9,392 bases of DNA from Patescibacteria group bacterium. Its GTDB lineage: Bacteria; Patescibacteriota; Patescibacteriia; UBA2591; UBA6264. The position numbers and the translations under genes are program-made. The notes beneath the pieces were generated by a model. That model was not told the origin of the DNA. It did not search any database and saw only the letters and a list, made by a program, of their open reading frames with translations. This document shows, piece by piece, positions 6,488 through 9,392 of this stretch; the first letter of the stretch is position 1, and the number at the start of each line of letters is the position of its first letter. The DNA lies in assembly GCA_018896315.1 (NCBI GenBank), contig JAHIMV010000041.1, forward strand, positions 1 through 9,392, read 5' to 3'.

Positions 6488-7438
6488 TTATTGCTCAGCC
6501 AATTTCCCTCTTTCTTTTGCCAATCTTTCCGCCTCTTCTTTTAAAATCCTTTCTCTCGCCGCTAAAACTTCAGCTTCTTCTCTTCTTTTTGATTCTTCAT
6601 GGGTAGCTCTAATTAAATAATAACCAAAGATACAGAATAAAAGAAAGATAGCAATGGTCAAAGCTTTCAGGGTTAGGCTTGGCATCAAAAACGGCAAAAC
6701 CAACAAAATTATTCCCATCACCCCCACCAAAAGCTCAGTCAAAATCACCCTAATTTCAAAAAGATGGTATTTGAGAATAGCGAGAGCGGTAAAACCAATA
6801 AGAAAAATTGTAAAAACAGGACCTAACCAAACAAATCTGTAGTCACCCTGTAGGGGTAAAATTAAGTTACAAAAACTACCAAATAGAGAAGAAAGTGTCG
6901 CTCCTAAAAACAAATATTTCATTTGCATCCGTTCTATACCCTGAGATATAAAATATTTCTTAATCAAATTATAAAAAGCCCATCCCATTGTCCCAAAAAA
7001 ATAAATGGCGAAAATATATAACCCAGGGCCTGTAATAATCTTCCAGGGATGTAAAATAATATTTTTAATAGTGAAACCGGGAATTAGTGTAATTATTGAA
7101 ATTAAAGGGACTGCAAGAGCAAGATAAATTTTATGATATTTTTTAGGTTGATATTCATTTAAAGCACTAATAGAAGTTGGAAAAATTAGAGAAAAATATA
7201 AAAAACTACCCGCAATTAAAATTGCACTAATATAACTTATTTGAGACCATAAAATAGCTCCTTTTAAAGTTTCAACTCTAAGACAAACGGCATTTGTGAA
7301 AGCCCAGAGGGCTACACTTAAAGTGATTAAACTAAACCAAACATTAATTTTATCTTTTGGGTTTTTAAAATAGATAAAAATAGCAAGGATTAGATTAATT
7401 AGGGTAAATATTAAAAGAAGGATAAAATTAACGGTCAT
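6488..7438 (-). CDS. Multi-TM sensor half of a membrane histidine kinase
   Basis: This 316-residue integral membrane protein resembles the 7TM-type N-terminal sensor region of histidine kinases. Hydrophobic segments lie at about 3-23, 34-52, 63-84, 104-124, 139-158, 174-194, 202-222, 232-250 and 257-277. The segments NVWFSLITLSVALWAFTNA, YFSLIFP and KYHLFEIRVILTELLV are typical of such sensors, and the last is a style I associate with CPR kinases. Residues about 278-316 form a charged signalling coiled coil (EESKRREEAEVLAARERILK and on) that should lead into a HisKA domain. Instead the frame stops (TAA, 6488-6490) and the HisKA/ATPase part continues in another frame. The gene starts 18 bases after the acyl-synthase stop, so the two are probably cotranscribed and the sensor may detect that enzyme's product. 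The ligand itself cannot be deduced. No clear ribosome site is visible. Confidence 0.88.
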   Translation of the reverse strand: MTVNFILLLIFTLINLILAIFIYFKNPKDKINVWFSLITLSVALWAFTNAVCLRVETLKGAILWSQISYISAILIAGSFLYFSLIFPTSISALNEYQPKKYHKIYLALAVPLISIITLIPGFTIKNIILHPWKIITGPGLYIFAIYFFGTMGWAFYNLIKKYFISQGIERMQMKYLFLGATLSSLFGSFCNLILPLQGDYRFVWLGPVFTIFLIGFTALAILKYHLFEIRVILTELLVGVMGIILLVLPFLMPSLTLKALTIAIFLLFCIFGYYLIRATHEESKRREEAEVLAARERILKEEAERLAKERGKLAEQ

Positions 7439-7456
7439 AAAATTAAAAAAATTATG

Positions 7457-8083
7457 CTATTTTAAAAACCATTCATAAAGTTTTTGATTCACTCTCAATA
7501 AAAAAACTTCAGCCTCTTTTAAATCTAATAATGCTGCTGTTGTAGCAGTATTTGGCTGATAAAATTTAATATCCCCAATTTGTTTACATGGAAAAAACTT
7601 TTGGAGTAATTTCAAATAATTTGGCTCGATTGCCATATACCAATATCTAATTTTATTTTTTATTGACCATCTATACATGAGTTTATAGAGAAGCATTGTG
7701 ATTATGTTAAAACTACCCGTAGATCTTAAAATTTTATCTATTGATATTCGAGACACCTCTACGGTATCTCTTTGTTTCCGAATAATATGATTATTGAGTA
7801 AATCTTTAAATTCTTTTTCAAGCATAAAGTCGCTTCCTGGAAGAATAAAGCGACCGTATCCTACAAGTTTTCCATCTTTAGAAAATACTCCAAAGTGAAT
7901 TGAAAATTGATCATATTCATCAAATTCTTTTTCACTTGTATTTAATGGAAGCCATTGTAGTTCTTCACAAAAAATCTTGTAACGAAATCTGTATGCCTTT
8001 TCTATTCCATTAAATTTTAATATTCTTGCTGTAAAATCCTCTTCGCTTAATATAATATTATTTTTTATTTTCATTTTTTTCAC
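7457..8083 (-). CDS. LuxI-type / N-acyl amino acid synthase-like GNAT acyltransferase
   Basis: This 208-residue protein carries the residue pattern of autoinducer synthases: R34, F38, W44 (YRFRYKIFCEELQW), E53-x-D55-x-x-D58 (KEFDEYD), R78 (VGYGRFILP), F92, and E109-x-x-R112 (VEVSRISID). From memory, LuxI-family invariants sit at about R25, F29, W35, E44, D46, D49, R70, F84, E101 and R104; the spacing here agrees apart from one residue before the second Arg. LuxI enzymes join an acyl chain to SAM to make acyl-homoserine lactones. The same fold also covers FeeM-type N-acyl amino acid synthases and PEP-CTERM-associated acyltransferases, so the product is unsettled. It lies 18 bases upstream of a membrane kinase, which favours signalling. 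The start is GTG at 8083-8081 or ATG at 8074-8072; an AGGA at 8091-8088 is rather close to the first and far from the second. Confidence 0.78.
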   Translation of the reverse strand: MKKMKIKNNIILSEEDFTARILKFNGIEKAYRFRYKIFCEELQWLPLNTSEKEFDEYDQFSIHFGVFSKDGKLVGYGRFILPGSDFMLEKEFKDLLNNHIIRKQRDTVEVSRISIDKILRSTGSFNIITMLLYKLMYRWSIKNKIRYWYMAIEPNYLKLLQKFFPCKQIGDIKFYQPNTATTAALLDLKEAEVFLLRVNQKLYEWFLK

Positions 8084-8294
8084 TTTTTCCTAACCTAAGC
8101 CTTGACAACAATTTTTGCCAAGAATAAAATTTATTTGCCATTTTTTTGAGGACGGCTTTTTTATTTTAATACTTTATTTTTTGAATTACAAACAACAAAA
8201 TTTTTAAGATTTCTTAGAGAGGTATATTGCCGTGTTTGAATTGACCCCCGTTTTTCAACAGAAATTTAGGAAAGTTAAGACAAAATTGGCAAAA
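8084..8294. other. Intergenic region upstream of acyl-synthase/kinase cluster
   Basis: These 211 AT-rich bases separate the HD-domain gene from the acyl-synthase and must hold the promoter of the downstream cluster unless it is read through. On the minus strand I see only weak candidates (for example TTGTTT, 18 bases, TATTAA near 8167-8196). Three copies of TGGCAAA occur: two on the minus strand at 8134-8140 and 8114-8120 (exactly 20 bp apart) and one on the plus strand at 8287-8293 beside the HD-gene stop. The stretch AATAAATTTTATT (minus strand) between the first two is almost palindromic. These could be operator sites, but AT-rich sequence produces such patterns by chance. No tRNA or protein gene was seen. 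Confidence 0.4.
8102..8130 (+). promoter_or_regulatory. Candidate sigma-70-type promoter on the opposite strand
   Basis: The plus strand reads TTGACA (8102-8107), a 17-base spacer, then TAAAAT (8125-8130): a perfect -35 box and a five-of-six -10 box at the ideal distance. It points rightward, against every gene in the window, towards the 3' end of the HD-domain gene. No plus-strand protein gene follows, so it would make a short antisense or regulatory RNA. In sequence this AT-rich a chance match is quite possible. Confidence 0.35.
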
Positions 8295-9086
8295 TTAATC
8301 GTATTTTTTGAAGAGCTCTTCTTTCCCGTCTTTTATGAGCCGCGCCTCCACTGCCACCAGCCCATCAATTCCAGATGTCAGTATTTTTTCTTTTAGCAAT
8401 TCATCTACCTGAAATATGCCGGCTGGGTTTGACATCAAAATAATCACTTTGATTGGTTTCTCTTTTCCTCCCCAAATCTCCACTTTTTCAATGGCTAATG
8501 CCGAAGTTGAATGGATATTGACTCGGCCAATCCGATATGGAATTCTGGCTCTTCCCTTTTCCATATCTAAAGCATCGGCAACCTTAACCACCCCGCCTTC
8601 TATTGTCAGGGGTATAATTTTGGAATCGTGAGAAAAAATTGTCTGAAGAGTTTCATATTTAATAATGGTTCTTTCCTCCTCTTTTTGATAAATTTCTTTA
8701 AGCAATTTATCAATAATCGGCATGGCAAAGATAATTGATAAAACTTCATGACTTTCCCGATGGACGGCGTGACCAATGTCATGAAGTATTGAACCCAAAA
8801 CCACCACTATTTCTGCGTCCTCCTGTTTAAGGCCGTAATTTTTAACTAAATTTGGAATAATCCCCCTTTTGACTAAGAGCCGAAAAATTTTCAGGGCTAT
8901 GTTGGATATTATTTTAATGTGAACCGGGCCATGGTCATTATAACCCAACCGGTCTATGGCGTTGACGTTTGACATCCTTAAAATCGTATTCAGGGATTTA
9001 TCTCTCCTTACTTTTTCAATTAATTGCTCAAGTTTCTTGTTTCCTTCAAAGGGAATATTAAATTTTGGCAGGATTTCTTTTTCCAT
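8295..9086 (-). CDS. HD-domain metal-dependent phosphohydrolase
   Basis: This 263-residue protein has a well-kept HD superfamily pattern: H52 and H56 in NDHGPVHI, the H102-D103 doublet in SILHDIGHAVHRESHE with H106, H109 and H113 following, and D171 in KVADALDMEKGRA. These residues would bind one or two metal ions for phosphate-ester hydrolysis of a nucleotide or related compound, probably in the cytosol since no signal peptide or membrane segment is visible. The C-terminal part (about 185-263, VNIHSTSALAIEKVEIWGG and on) looks like a mixed alpha/beta extension seen in stand-alone HD proteins, and I cannot assign its role. An in-frame TAG lies 24 bases before the ATG, so the start is well fixed; GGGAG about 15 bases upstream is a distant ribosome-site candidate. 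It is separated by 211 bases from the signalling cluster and may be an independent unit. Confidence 0.85.
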   Translation of the reverse strand: MEKEILPKFNIPFEGNKKLEQLIEKVRRDKSLNTILRMSNVNAIDRLGYNDHGPVHIKIISNIALKIFRLLVKRGIIPNLVKNYGLKQEDAEIVVVLGSILHDIGHAVHRESHEVLSIIFAMPIIDKLLKEIYQKEEERTIIKYETLQTIFSHDSKIIPLTIEGGVVKVADALDMEKGRARIPYRIGRVNIHSTSALAIEKVEIWGGKEKPIKVIILMSNPAGIFQVDELLKEKILTSGIDGLVAVEARLIKDGKEELFKKYD

Positions 9087-9177
9087 TATAAATGATTTTT
9101 CATCTCCCTAGGTTGGTTTCAAAAAGAAAAAGCCCCAAAACAACCAAAATTATGGAAGAAATATCCATATTTTTTTA

Positions 9178-9330
9178 TCACTCATATCACTTAATGTGTG
9201 AACTACCAACCCGCTAAAAGCGGGTGGCTTCTCGGGTCTTAGGAAGGACTAAAGTCCTGCCCTCGCCGAAGCCCTGTTCCAGAGCAATTTTTAATATGTT
9301 TTTAGCGGCGTTTTCGTCCCTGCCGACTAT
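9178..9330 (-). ncRNA. Probable omega-RNA (reRNA) of the TnpB element, approximate bounds
   Basis: In IS200/IS605 elements the guide RNA of TnpB overlaps the 3' end of tnpB and runs past the right end, its last bases copying the flanking DNA. Here the tnpB tail holds two stem-loops: AGGACT/AGTCCT (9245-9258) and ACCCGC/GCGGGT (9209-9225, extendable with a bulged A to 9206-9227). These are followed on the minus strand by GGTAGTTCAC, a plausible element end at 9198. If so, the guide would be the next bases, 9197 down to about 9178 (starting ACATTAAGTG). The 5' bound is a guess. The hairpins are seen; the RNA and its guide are inferred from known elements of the family. Confidence 0.5.
9206..9227 (-). 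repeat. Right-end imperfect palindrome of the IS element
   Basis: The plus strand reads CC-A-ACCCGC-TAAAA-GCGGGT-GG: a 6-bp GC-rich stem with a 5-base loop, extended by CC/GG across a bulged A. It overlaps the tnpB stop codon (TAG, 9214-9216). Subterminal hairpins with a bulge are what TnpA recognises in IS200/IS605 elements, and the same hairpin would form the scaffold of the omega-RNA. It could also act as a terminator-like structure, though it is not followed by a T tract. Confidence 0.7.
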
Positions 9331-9392
9331 CAAATTACAATAAGGACAAATATGCGTCCTGACTGACAATGATTTTGGCACGATTTCACCGC
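9214..9392 (-). CDS. tnpB: TnpB RNA-guided nuclease, C-terminal fragment (continues past window)
   Basis: The frame is open from the window edge to TAG at 9214-9216 and gives 58 residues. They include RTHICPYC, the second CxxC of the zinc finger, then the RuvC-III motif GRDENAAKNIL with its catalytic Asp (residue 25 of the fragment), and a tail GFGEGRTLVLPKTREATRF. That is the standard end of TnpB, the IS200/IS605 accessory protein and ancestor of Cas12, which cuts DNA guided by omega-RNA. The first CxxC and the other RuvC residues lie beyond position 9392, so intactness cannot be judged. The 3' end overlaps the right-end hairpin and the probable omega-RNA. Confidence 0.9.
   Translation of the reverse strand, partial: GEIVPKSLSVRTHICPYCNLIVGRDENAAKNILKIALEQGFGEGRTLVLPKTREATRF

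Larger units (their letters stand above)
9198..9392 (-). mobile_element. IS200/IS605-type element, right-end portion (cut by window edge)
   Basis: The C-terminus of TnpB, a subterminal imperfect palindrome (9206-9227) and a TTCAC-like terminal motif on the minus strand (9202-9198) together look like the right end of an IS605-family element. The left end and any tnpA transposase lie outside the window, so I cannot say whether it is autonomous. The exact boundary is inferred from the hairpin and terminal tetranucleotide, not from an empty-site comparison. Confidence 0.6.

Noticed and set aside
6654..6842. Plus-strand open frame opposite the membrane sensor
   Set aside because: It overlaps the coding region for transmembrane segments and has no ribosome site or recognisable domain.
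8160..8260. LuxR-type operator (lux box) upstream of the LuxI-like gene
   Set aside because: No 20-bp inverted repeat of lux-box style is visible. The TTGAATTGA/TCAATTCAA stretch is short and AT-rich.
8311..8322. GAAGAGCTCTTC perfect palindrome taken as a terminator for the HD gene
   Set aside because: It lies inside the coding sequence, and on the minus strand it is followed by A residues rather than T.
8416..8631. Plus-strand open frame opposite the HD-domain gene
   Set aside because: It is antisense to the conserved KVADALD region with no independent signal of coding. The candidate plus-strand promoter upstream does not make it a gene.
1..9392. Recoded UGA (Gracilibacteria/SR1-type code)
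   Set aside because: TGA serves as the natural stop in the response regulator and in both ATGA overlaps, so the standard bacterial code fits.
1..9392. CRISPR array, tRNA or rRNA genes
   Set aside because: I found no regularly spaced repeats and no cloverleaf or rRNA-like stretches in any gap. The only long repeat is the two-copy 50-bp kinase tail.

Overview
The window is an AT-rich (roughly one-third G+C by eye) bacterial segment in which every convincing gene lies on the minus strand. The standard bacterial code fits, since TGA works as a stop in several genes. Three features suggest a Patescibacteria/CPR (Parcubacteria-like) genome: a histidine-kinase membrane sensor ending its membrane part in a KYHLFEIRVILTELL-type segment, a very short valyl-tRNA synthetase, and few recognisable Shine-Dalgarno sites. 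This is a judgement from protein style, not a database result.

Read in the direction of transcription (right to left), the window starts with the 3' end of an IS200/IS605-type tnpB gene (9392-9214), followed by its probable right end and a likely omega-RNA region. Next come an HD-domain phosphohydrolase (9086-8295) and a 211-bp intergenic region. A signalling cluster follows: a LuxI-type / N-acyl amino acid synthase-like acyltransferase (8083-7457), a multi-spanning membrane sensor (7438-6488), and the kinase half of what looks like the same histidine kinase (6483-5803), separated from the sensor by an apparent one-base frameshift.

A tightly coupled biosynthetic-looking trio follows, with two ATGA overlaps: a PrmC/HemK-like methyltransferase (5789-4863), an ornithine carbamoyltransferase homologue with an altered ornithine-recognition loop (4866-3949), and a radical SAM/SPASM protein (3952-2876). 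After these come valS (2820-664), a decayed C-terminal piece of a second histidine kinase (663-453), and a single-domain response regulator (451-92) that lacks its last helix.

A perfect 50-bp direct repeat (466-515 and 5816-5865) links the tail of the kinase gene to the tail of the decayed kinase next to the response regulator. It brackets the block carrying the methyltransferase, carbamoyltransferase, radical SAM and valS genes. The simplest reading is that an acyl-signal synthase, sensor kinase and receiver once lay closer together, or that two paralogous kinases recombined, and that the intervening genes were inserted or rearranged.

The best candidate for a new system is the pairing of a LuxI-like synthase with a multi-TM histidine kinase, followed by a methyltransferase/carbamoyltransferase/radical SAM trio. 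It could be a small-molecule signal made and sensed by an ultra-small bacterium. That functional link is inference from gene order and motifs only.
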